The notes beneath the pieces were generated by a model. It saw only the letters and a program-made list of their open reading frames with translations, ran no database searches and was not told the origin of the DNA. 64,000 nt of DNA, from positions 434,001 through 498,000 of the forward strand of contig JAGTXX020000001.1 in the NCBI GenBank assembly GCA_019044685.2, given 5' to 3'. Below, in pieces: positions 52,624-62,048 of this stretch. The position numbers and the translations under genes were made by a program. This stretch comes from Nannochloris sp. 'desiccata'. Its lineage: Eukaryota > Chlorophyta > Trebouxiophyceae > Chlorellales > Chlorellaceae. The stretch's first letter is position 1; every line of letters starts with the position of its first letter.

Positions 52624-54546
52624 TTACATAATAGTGCACTCTTCACGCTCTTCCTCTTCATCGCTATCATCACCACCGTAGCCTCCCAAGGGAGAGCCCA
52701 CAGGGAAAGCACCAAACACCTCCCTCAGCTTCGCCCTCTTGCCCTTCGTATTCTTCTTCTTTTCTTCATTCTCAGAATCGTAGTCATCTTCACTAGTACA
52801 GCCAGTCTCACCAACGAATTTTTTCCATTTACGGCGACTAAAAGGAGCCATATTCTTCTTTAAATCGTCAGTTACGCATCTACAATCGACGCTAGTCGCA
52901 GCATGCATGAGAATATTAAACATCTTGCGTTCAGAAATCAAGTTTTTACGTCCAAAAAGAGCTTCTTCTGCCGCACGCAGTTTATTTAGGGGTGCCAAGG
53001 TTCTTTTGAGATACCCAGAATTTGCTCTATCCATAAAAAACAGCCTGTTAGACTTGTCATCTGCAGCGCTCTTTTGAGGCTCTAAATGATTGATGTCTTC
53101 AGCTGCACGAACAGCAAAGTTGACGGTGCTGAAGTGCTCTGCAAAGGTCATGCGCGCACGATAGTGCCATTTCATTTTTAAGTCTACCGCCGTTGCAAGT
53201 CCATAAGGGCTGTAGAGGCGAATTTGGCAATTGAACGTACGACAGGAGTCATCATCCCAGTTGGTTGAGCCATTTAGCACATAAATACTTGAGGCGAGCT
53301 TGTCACCGATGTTTTCAGCATCGTCAGTGAGTTGAGGGCAGCCCTCGACAACTTTCTTCAGAGCTTTTCCAATGGCATGAATGTGGTTTTGGGGGGTATC
53401 GTAGGGCACATAGCAAGAGCCATCACAATACGCGTACATAGGAGGCTTAGGGAAGTCCTCAGTCCATGCAGGAGTAGATTTCGCTTCTTTCTTCCCCAAG
53501 GCCATTTCATCGTCCCAAATTATTTGAAGACCCTTGGCTTCTTTAATAAACCAATCAAGGGCAGCCCTTTCTCGATAATACGATTCCCATATCTCATCAG
53601 GAACGGTAGGATCAAAAGGGGCGATTAAATTCCAGCGTTCGACACAGGTTTGAAGCCAAGGACCGGGATCCTCTGGCATAGAGTCAAGTAAGCCAGGCAC
53701 TGCTTTGGGGTTGGATCTTTTAGGTTGGGGAGGAGCACGGGGTTTAGGAGCCCCCACCGCAGCGGAAGCTTCCCCATCATCACCGGCATCTTCAGTGTCG
53801 CTGTTGTGGTTGTTGCCGATGTTTTCAGTGTTTCCATTGCTGCCTGGCGCAGGACGCTTCTTAGAAGAATTGTTTTTAGGGGCGCCAGCAGCTTTTTTTC
53901 CTCCACGAGTTTTTTCAAAAGAGGCTTCGACTTCTTCTTCCGTAAAAGAGGCAGTTAAGAGAGATTCATCAAGACCCGCAGCAATAGCAGCAGCGAAACC
54001 ATGTTGTTCCATCCTTTGCTTCATTGTCTTCAAGCGGTTGAGATTATCAACAGTAAAGGAATGAGTACGAGCTTTCTTGACTGCTCCGTCACAGGAGAAA
54101 TCAGTCTGCTGAGCCTCGTAGACAGCATTCGTTTTCTTGAAACGATTCATCCCCTGGTTGCCGACATAAGTCAAAGCAGGGGAAGACAGCTGGATGGTCA
54201 CTTTGTAGCCAGCCTTGGGTTCAGAAGAAGATTTTTCAAAATTAAAATGAATGCCGGATACTTGAGAAAAATCAATTTCGATGCGACCACGGTTGCCACG
54301 AGGGTGACTAATACTTGTCTCATAGCGCAGCTTGCTCTGACCAAAGAGTAAGCGAACTTCGTGGGCTGACAGTACATCGGTGATGGTTGCGTTCATGAAT
54401 CCATAAGCATTGTACCCGCCAGAGTGATCAAGGTTTTGCCGATCTTGTTCGATCTTGGCCTTGGCCTCGGCCCCGTCGCTCTCCCAAGATCCAAAACTAA
54501 CCTTAAGGAAGTCTATGTGGTAGGGATTAGGCTTCTTTGTAGACAT
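52624..54546 (-). CDS. paralogue A: uncharacterised two-domain protein
   Basis: Single exon, 640 residues; I do not recognise the family. Residues about 50-190 form a beta-rich region (ITDVLSAHEVRLLFGQSKLR, RIEIDFSQVSGIHFNFE, YKVTIQLSSPALTYVG) ending in a helix LNRLKTMKQRMEQHG, which looks like a PH-type barrel capped by a helix. A Lys/Asn/Ser/Pro-rich linker follows (about 200-290). Residues about 300-580 are the domain shared with the tandem neighbour, with conserved VERWNLIAPFDP, YYRERAALDWF, TEDFPKPPM, RLYSPYGLATAVDLK and AEEALFGRKNL. The tail is very acidic (DDSDEEEEREECTIM). No enzyme motif, signal or membrane segment. Basic linker plus acidic tail suits a nuclear, chromatin or transcription role, inferred only. 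Confidence 0.72.
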   Translation of the reverse strand: MSTKKPNPYHIDFLKVSFGSWESDGAEAKAKIEQDRQNLDHSGGYNAYGFMNATITDVLSAHEVRLLFGQSKLRYETSISHPRGNRGRIEIDFSQVSGIHFNFEKSSSEPKAGYKVTIQLSSPALTYVGNQGMNRFKKTNAVYEAQQTDFSCDGAVKKARTHSFTVDNLNRLKTMKQRMEQHGFAAAIAAGLDESLLTASFTEEEVEASFEKTRGGKKAAGAPKNNSSKKRPAPGSNGNTENIGNNHNSDTEDAGDDGEASAAVGAPKPRAPPQPKRSNPKAVPGLLDSMPEDPGPWLQTCVERWNLIAPFDPTVPDEIWESYYRERAALDWFIKEAKGLQIIWDDEMALGKKEAKSTPAWTEDFPKPPMYAYCDGSCYVPYDTPQNHIHAIGKALKKVVEGCPQLTDDAENIGDKLASSIYVLNGSTNWDDDSCRTFNCQIRLYSPYGLATAVDLKMKWHYRARMTFAEHFSTVNFAVRAAEDINHLEPQKSAADDKSNRLFFMDRANSGYLKRTLAPLNKLRAAEEALFGRKNLISERKMFNILMHAATSVDCRCVTDDLKKNMAPFSRRKWKKFVGETGCTSEDDYDSENEEKKKNTKGKRAKLREVFGAFPVGSPLGGYGGDDSDEEEEREECTIM

Positions 54547-54966
54547 TTTGCAAGGTTTCAGGGTAGATTTGAAGTTTGTTGATTTTCAAAATAAAACAAG
54601 CACAAGGTACAGTTCTTCGCTGGCACCTGGCTCGCTTTGCCTTTGGTAAATAGTGATCGACACTTCAGAGACAAATTTTATAGATTTGTACCTTGATTAG
54701 GCTCCAACTTTCATTTTAAATTTAAAATTACTTTCTTATTGCAACTTCTTCTCCTGGCTTCTTGCTGGCTTTGGCACAGAACTGCTTATAAGCTCGCTCT
54801 TGCAAACTGTTCTGCACATCTTAAACTCTTCTAGATATCAGTATTAAAGAGTCCGAAACTTTGGTCTTGCTGAGATAAAGCATATTTTACAGAACAAAAC
54901 ATTCTAAGCAAAATTAAGTGATCTTCAACTAGAAGTCGAACAAATCCTCGTTGAAGGTTTCTCACT
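54547..54966. other. divergent promoter region
   Basis: About 420 bases between paralogue A and the TLC-domain gene. AT-rich; nothing recognised. Confidence 0.4.
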
Positions 54967-56261
54967 ATGCCACTCTTTGTAAATAGCGTTGTATTGAACC
55001 CAGAATATGCTGGGCCTCTGGAAAGAACCCTTGGATTTGGTACGTGTTTTGCCTGCTACTATTCCTCCTGCTCGGCACCGAGCCCAAGATCTTGCTTGAC
55101 AAGCACAAATATTTTTCTAACCCTTTTTCTCATTCAATGTCTCCTTGACTCCTTTCTTGTCATCTTGCAGCTTTAATTCTATTAACGTTGGATTATTTCA
55201 TTGCTTGGGGACCTCTCAAGCATGTAATAATTAAACTTTTCAAGTCCCCCGATCCGGCCGAGAGCCCTGCTGGGAAAAAACTGTGTGGCCAAGTTGCAGC
55301 TAGAATAGTAGGAAGCTTCTTTCTCTTTATGATGGTAAGTTGTTTGTTTGGATATTTTCACTCGTATAAACTGTTTTTTGTGCTCTAATAAAGTGGGCCT
55401 TACAAATCGTGAGAAGTCGAAACATAAAGAACAACTATTGAAAAAATTCTGACCCCCGTCTTTTTTTTGCTTGTTAGTTTCCTCGAGCGTTAAAAGTCCT
55501 CTTCGACCAGAAACTCGCTTCAGATCCAGTCTATGCAAGCTCCAATGAATCATACAATTGCATGATTCTCGCAGCAGGCTATTTCCTGTACGACGTCATC
55601 CTGTGTATTACCAGATTCAATGAAAACGGTATTGCATTTTCAATCCATGCTGTGGTGTGCTGCTTTGCCTTTTGTACTGCAATTGTGACTGGACAACTGC
55701 ATCATATCGGCGCAGGGTTCTTACTATGGGAAGCGTCAACACCGTTTTTGTATTTCCGGTGGGTGTTGTTGAAGGCAGGGCTGGCTGAGTCCAAGTACTT
55801 GATGCCGTTGGCAAACTACTCTTTTATTTTTGCCTTTTTCTGCTGCCGCGTTGTTTATGGACCACGTAAGTACTTACTGGAGACGAATTACTAGAGATAC
55901 TGTCTCTTCCAGATTTATACTTTACTGCAGACTTTGATTGATATATGAGTGGTGGTTTTTAGTATTCTAAAGCTCTTCAATGAATGCTGAAATTAACCTT
56001 CTTTTCTTTCCGCAATTTTTTAAATTTTTTTTCCCCGCTGCTGCAGTGCTGTCAAAAGAGTTCTTTGTAGCAACTCAAAAGGAGCTGGTGAACCCCCGGA
56101 CAGGTGGTATGTCTGCAGCAACAATATACGCGTACTATGTAGCTATGATAATGATGAATTCTCTCAATTATTATTGGTTTTTGAATATGATGCGGCTTGC
56201 AATTTTTGGCGGGAAGAAAGTGCATGCAGCAGAAAAAGTTGAGCACAATCATGAAGACTAG
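54967..56261 (+). CDS. TLC-domain membrane protein, TLCD4/TMEM56-like
   Basis: Exons 54967-55039, 55171-55334, 55478-55865 and 56047-56261 splice in frame to 279 residues. Six to seven hydrophobic segments, among them LILLTLDYFIAWGPL, IVGSFFLFMM, MILAAGYFLYDVILCI, SIHAVVCCFAFCTAIVTGQL and ANYSFIFAFFCCRVV. The TRAM/LAG1/CLN8 signature is seen as YDVIL, IHAVVCC, LHHIGAGFLLWEASTPFLYFRWVL. Unlike ceramide synthases it lacks the HH-containing Lag1p motif, which points to the TLCD (TMEM56) branch; their role is lipid sensing or trafficking and is poorly known. The tail is charged (VHAAEKVEHNHED). Confidence 0.85.
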
Positions 56262-56695
56262 AAGAGACTTGATTGAAGGATTTGAATGGACAACTAGGTA
56301 GTAATTTGTGGTCGTGTCTGGGCCAGATGATTGCTTGCTTTGGTTGTTATTAGTAAATTAATATACCGGTATATAAGAATGAAATTAATTAAAGATGTAC
56401 ATGTACGGTACCGGTGCCGCCTTAGTTGGATTTCATTGTTGATTTTTAAGAGCAGCTCCTAATTGCGTTTGGCCTTTTGATTCATTGACGCTGTTGGTTT
56501 CATGACGTTTGACTTGATTTCATGTGTACTTTTTCGGCAGAACAATTTCCTGTAAGGAAAAATTGATGGCAAGCATTGGAAATTCAGTTCGGGGTCAAAA
56601 GATTCCTAAATTCGGTTCGTCAGTATAAATCTCTCTGCCCAAGCCTGTCTCGGCCCCATTATATAACTAACTATAATTAGTTTAGTTTACTCGAG
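56262..56695. other. intergenic region
   Basis: About 430 bases between two plus-strand genes. Includes a TGTACATG-type palindrome around 56396-56405 and a purine/AT mix. No gene recognised. Confidence 0.4.
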
Positions 56696-58566
56696 ATGAA
56701 GTTCTCCAAGGCATTTAAGCGCCTGAATCCTGCGCCTCTGCTTAGAGGTTCTTGCGTTCGATCGCAAAATGCTGTTGCCGATGGCGAGGAGGTTGCAGCC
56801 CTCAAATGTCCTGAAACCGCCCTGATGGTTTCGGAAAGTAAGTCCGTATACTATATTCCGTGTGCATTTTGTGCCATACTGCTTGGTCAGATTGCGAGGT
56901 TGAAGTTCGTTGGTGAAATGCAATATGATTACACACTAACCTCGCTACCTCTCTTCTCCTCTGCAGGTTCTAAATCCTTTACTAAAAAATCTAGTATGAA
57001 GTCTATACCCGATGCAAGTGCATCCAAGGTAAAAATTAATGCATTTTCGTCCTAACACCGTTACGGTACTCTGTCAATTTCTTAAGATCATTTCTTTAGA
57101 TCTTGTATCGCTCAGCTAACGAATTGCTTTCTTTTCTCCTTTGCCTCTCTCCTATACCTTTGCAGACAAAATTGGGCAACCTTCCTGGTGTCAAAACTGT
57201 CGCCAAGAGGCTTTTCGGTTCCAACCGTCGAGCCAATGATGGCAATATTCCCGTGGCTTTAGCTACGCATTTTACCCCTCACTGGCGCTTCTGGAGACGC
57301 AAGAACGCTGCCAATACTCTCATTAACGATATCAACCCCGTACCCGGCACCCCTCAACCCCCCGCCGCTGGATCTCCCGCTGCTGCTGCAGCTGCATTAA
57401 ACTTGCCTTACCCGCTTCCCATCTCCACTGCTCCTGTGGACCTTTCCCCCCTTGCTACTGGCATGCAAGTCACCGGCAACGCCGCTTCCTCTGAAGACTT
57501 TGTCATTAGAGCCTTTCCTGGCAACCAACAGCACCAGGCCTGCACTCCCCACCCAGCAACTGGCACGATGCTTATTCGTCCTTTTAGCGCCCCCGCGTCG
57601 ACTTCTCCTCGCTTCGAGGTTCTGTCTGTTGGTGTCCCTGGGAGTGGTATTTCTCACCGTGAGATTACAATGAACGACGTGCGTGATGAGCTTGACAAAA
57701 TCTTCGCTCAACTTCCTGCGGCAAAAGCTTCACCTACAAAAGCTGCTGCTACCTTAAAAGACGACAACACCGACCGCAACAATGCTTCCCCTGCTGCTGC
57801 TCTCAGCAAGTCCGCCGTGAAGAAAGCTCTGATGATGACCCCCCCCACCTCCGATGCAGCTGCTCAGACTGATTTGTCACACGCTGACAAAGTTGATGAT
57901 GGCAAGGCAAACTACGCCTGGGGAAATAGTGGGCATACAATGCGCTTATCTGCAACTGCTGCTGCTAAGCTCGGCATGCATGTAGTCGTCTCTGAAGTAG
58001 ACACCGCCGCTGAGTCTGCTAGACAGCAGGAGGCAGTCGTCAACTCTGGCAAAATCGCCACCGCTCCCGTTCCTGAAGACGATAAAATCACTGTTGCTTG
58101 GGGCAACAAAGGTCATACTATGAGGCTTTCACGAGCTGCTGCTGCCAAATTCAGGATGAAAATCATCGTCCCTGAAGCTGAGGTGGATTCTCCTGCGGCA
58201 TCCGTCTTCAATGCGTCGGCAATTCCTACCTTGGTCGGTACCGCTAGCGCTGTTAAATCTCCGCTTTCTTCTGCCATCTCGGTCGGGCCGATCAAGGGCG
58301 CTCCTACCCCTGCATGCAGCCCTGCTGGCAGCTTGGTATCTTCTCTGTCCCCGTGCATCACCCCCTCGAATGCATCTAATACCAGCACTGCTAAAATTGG
58401 TGGGAACAAGAGACCTCCCCCGATCCGTACCTCGACCTTTGACGTTGCCGCCGTCATGCTGAAGCTCGCCAACAACGGCATGACCCCTCCCCCCTCCACC
58501 AACGCCGCGGGCAAGAGTTTTTTTCGACATGTCCTTGAAAGAACTGGTATCAACTCCCCTCTCTGA
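56696..58566 (+). CDS. uncharacterised protein with two AWGN-repeat units
   Basis: Exons 56696-56837, 56967-57028 and 57166-58566 give 534 residues. I do not recognise the protein. It opens with a basic stretch (MKFSKAFKRLNPAPLLRGSC), then KTVAKRLFGSNRR and a Trp/Arg patch (HWRFWRRKN). The middle is Ala/Pro/Ser-rich. Two tandem copies of AWGNxGHTMRLSxxAAAK occur about 60 residues apart (near 315-335 and 376-396), separated by an acidic/Ala linker. The C-terminus ends RHVLERTGINSPL. GHTMRLS in two positions suggests a short docking motif or a small zinc-free fold; function unknown. Codon use is GC-richer than in neighbouring genes. A long hairpin follows in the 3' UTR. Confidence 0.68.
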
Positions 58567-58679
58567 GTTGTACCCAGGGCTTTATGGGCCTGACGACGAG
58601 CTCTTGTCTCCTTACAAGACGCTTGTCAACTCAAACGTTTGAGGCGACCAGTACGAATGCAACGACATTCTGTCTGATT

Positions 58680-58779
58680 TTCTACGTTACTATCATCTAG
58701 ACCATCAAACCTTCCCTAAAGAATCACAAGGAGTTTGGGATAGGGAAGGTTTGATGGTCTAGATGGTAGTAACGTAGAA
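58680..58779 (+). ncRNA. near-perfect 38-39 bp hairpin, possible small-RNA precursor
   Basis: Left arm 58680-58717 and right arm 58742-58779 are reverse complements over 38 bases with a single difference that becomes a G-U pair in RNA; one further A-U pair (58718/58741) leaves a 22-base loop. The hairpin starts about 110 bases after the stop of the repeat-protein gene, so it should lie in that 3' UTR. The stem length and near-perfect match suit a long algal microRNA or siRNA precursor; a foldback transposon remnant or a transcript-stability element is possible too. That it is a processed RNA is not shown by the sequence. Confidence 0.5.
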
Positions 58780-59344
58780 TACAAAATTTATTTTATTTCA
58801 TTTGTCTTGGCAATTTCGGCTCTTTTATATTTCCCAACCTCCCACCACCTATTGAAACCCCTATTTATTGTACATAGGTCTTTGCTCTTAATTTTATGAT
58901 AGAGCAGAGCACCTCCTCTCTCCCTTTCCTTCTGTATTCCCCCCTCTGGTGATCTTTAATTAATACCCGGTAATTATTTTTGCTCGGCTTGCGCAACTCC
59001 CGGGTTATTTTATATATTTTATATATTCATCCCCTTTTCCCCTTTTTGATTTCCATTTCCTGTACATAGGTTCTACGCTCCCAAGAACCTTATCTATCCC
59101 CTTGTGTTTTCGTACCTCTCTGTGATATGATATATATTTTATCAGTTAAAATCTAGAAAGAGCTGGACGTCCATTTCTGCCGGCTTGAACCATCTTTAAA
59201 ATAATTATTTGCATCTCGTATTGTGAATGACACTAACGTCAATGAGGAGGAATTATCCTGTCTCTGGCAGTTGATTAGCACATCATTCTTCTCTATATTG
59301 ACTTTGAAGTGCTATGTAACATCTCTATGACCTCTAGCTTTACC

Positions 59345-59346
<2 letters not shown>

Positions 59347-59379
<33 letters not shown>
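59347..59379. repeat. (AT)16 dinucleotide repeat
   Basis: About 33 bases of alternating A and T in the gene-free spacer. Confidence 0.95.
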
Positions 59380-59380
<1 letters not shown>

Positions 59381-59834
59381 CTCCTTAGGTGTTAAATACC
59401 GTTAACGATTTTGTTTTATGCTCGATCGAAAATGTTTTGGCATAGATAGTACGAGCTAGCAACTGGGATGCAAATGTGGTTATAGTTTAGGTATTACCAA
59501 TGCACAATGGTGTGGCTTTCTTTTAGCGTCACTTGAGTGGCCTGAAGAGCAACAGCTCAGGTAAGAAACAGTCACTAGTGCTAAGTCAATTTAAACGTAA
59601 CGAACCTCGTGATAAATTTAAATTTAAAATAATTCATGACAATATAATTATTGATTTTATTTAGTCTACAATAATACGTACACTCATCTGATTAACTCTT
59701 TAGATACTTATTTATAATTCTGATAAAAACAAAAAAAGGGAAAATTTTAGTCATTGATTGCAGCAGGCACCGCCGAATCTTATTTCCAAACTTCATCTGC
59801 TTGAGAGTTTATAGTAAAATAACTACGAACTCTC

Positions 59835-61406
59835 CTATATCTTAAGGATCCGTTCATACACTTCCTTGGCAGAAGGTCTTGCACGAGGCTCTTCTTGAGT
59901 ACAGTGCACAATTAAATCAGCTAGCTCTTGTGGACACCGCTCTGCAATTTCCGGAGTATCAATTTGACCTCTTCTCGGCATTTTCCCTGTAGCCAGCTCC
60001 CATAAAACCACTCCTAGACTATACACATCAACCTTCTCATCACAGCGACGTCCAAGTAACAGTTCTGGAGCGCTCCAGGCCAAGGTTCCAACTATTTTAT
60101 TGCTGTTTGATAAATACGAGTGAGTGAGATTTGCAGCAACACCGACATCCCCTAATTTTGCCGTGATATTGTTGCTATTATTTCCAGAGCTAAAACTAGA
60201 TAACAGAACGTTCTTAGATTTCAAATCACGGTGGATGACCTTGCACGAATGTAAGGCAGTTAACCCACGTGCTAGGTCAAGAGCAATGCCTTTTCCGACA
60301 CGTTGCCATTGCAAAACTCCGTCTTTATCATTATCTAATGCATTTCTCAAGTCCCCACCTTCCATTAATTCCATCACCAGCACCATTTTATCCTTCACTG
60401 CACCGATACCGTACAGTTGTACGATATTTCTATCTCTACTAACGTGTTGTAAAATAGCTGCTTCTTTTAAGAAGGCTTTTTCCGCCTCAACTCCAGGATA
60501 GAGTAGAATCTTCCCAGCGACTGGTTGGACACCGCGAAGCGTTCCCCGGAAAACAGAACCAGCGGAACCACGGCCTAGTAAGACATACTCTCCATTTTCA
60601 TCTGTATCGATAGACAGGTCACCTGGATTTAGATGTAAAGGGGCCAAACCAGGCGTGCTTTTTAGGCGCTCAGCAAGTGAATCTGAAGAGATGTCGTTGA
60701 TAAGATTAATTCCTTCCCAACGAGCAGTTTTAAGCCATTCTCCGTAATCGGCAGATTCACTTGTGCCTGTTCGATCTCCTGAGGTCGTAGTACCGTCGTT
60801 ACCACTGGTGGTCACAACACCACGCTCAGCACCATCTAGCCTGGAGGTTACGGTACTGTTCTGGTCTAGGCCACCAGCCCTGCCATCAGAAACACTGCCG
60901 TCAAATCCCTTCTTTGCGGAAGAAGGTAGGCTAGAGAGAACTGCAGAAGCGGGTTGTCTCCTAACAGTGCTTTTGCTTGATCCATCAACGCCACTGAAGT
61001 CACTTCCAGTGCTAATTATGTTTGCTTGCTTTTTACTTGAGCGTTTACGGCGCAGGTAAAATACTAATAACCCTAATAATACTAGAGCAGCAATCCCACC
61101 AACCACACCGCCGACGATAGCTCCGGTGTTTGAGGAGCTAGATGAAGAAGGGTCACCAGCGTCGGAGTTACTTGAACCGTTACTAGTGTTATTGCTACCA
61201 CCACGTTGAGGAGATATGGGCTGCAGAAATGAGTTTAAATAAAAGATCAATAGATTGAAGCAGGAAACTCTGGTTGAAAGGTTTGGTTGAGGACAAGCAT
61301 GACCGTCAAGATTGATCACATTTTAAAAATTGATTACCTGGAAACACAGAACAGACGGGAGGCATAGACCAGAGACCACTATGATAAACCTATTCCCAAG
61401 CGCCAT
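59835..61406 (-). CDS. single-pass transmembrane protein kinase (TKL-like) with DVG motif
   Basis: Exons 61406-61338 and 61220-59835 (phase 0) give 484 residues. Signal peptide MALGNRFIIVVSGLCLPSVL, a short Ser/Asn/Gly-rich ectodomain of about 40 residues, one membrane helix (AIVGGVVGGIAALVLLGLLV) and a cytosolic kinase domain from about residue 220. Kinase motifs: glycine loop LLGRGSAGSVFRG, VAGKILLY (Lys kept), catalytic loop HRDLKSKNV, APELLLG and DVYSLGVVLWELATGK. The metal-binding DFG is DVG here (KLGDVGVAA), and the catalytic Asp and Asn remain, so activity is likely. The tiny ectodomain has no recognisable ligand fold. Divergent from RAD54. Confidence 0.87.
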
Positions 61407-62048
61407 AATCCCACTGCTATTGCTGTTTCATGACAAAACAAGCGGCTAAATGCTTGATGAAAAGCCCAGGGTTTTAATATCCTTGCGAGCCTATTTGCAG
61501 AAAGAAGCCATATTTTACGCTCCTTGAATTTGTAATAATATCAAAGTGTTAATAAATTGTTGTTTGGTGAAGGACCACTGAAACAAAGGCGTTTTCAAGG
61601 ACAGCGAGCTGCTTGTTTACGGAAGGGTGCTTTTAGGCGAGACGTATAAAGTTTCATTTGAAATGCATTCATGAGGGCCCTTTCTAGACCTCCCGGAATG
61701 ACGTGGAAGGCTAACTTGGATTTCTAGAGAAATCAAAGCAAAAGTTAAGGATTTGCACCAGCAGATGGCGTGGTGAGGCGTTGAGGGCGGTGGCTTAAGC
61801 GGTGGCCGCAAGAAGGCACCTTTTTCTGATTCTAGGCCAGTAGCTCGCCCATTTCTTCCTAGAATTGCTCAGTATGCAACTCTTTAGCTCTTTTGGGCAT
61901 TTTGATGTCATCTGTGGCCTCGAGGTCCTTGACAAGGCACTGCCGGTGAATAGCACCGGGCAGCGTGCGAAGCAGCACAGATGAAGCAGATCATAAAAAT
62001 TGAAAACAGTTGCAACCAAATTAAAAAATAAAATTCGAAATTTATAAA
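61407..62048. other. divergent promoter region
   Basis: About 640 bases between the kinase and RAD54 starts. Nothing beyond AT-rich promoter sequence recognised. Confidence 0.4.

Larger units (their letters stand above)
58567..59834. other. 3' flank of the AWGN-repeat gene and convergent spacer
   Basis: About 1.27 kb between convergent genes. Contains the 39-bp hairpin (58680-58779), two copies of TGTACATAGG (58869-58878 and 59061-59070), an (AT)n run and AT-rich sequence. No gene recognised. Confidence 0.55.
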
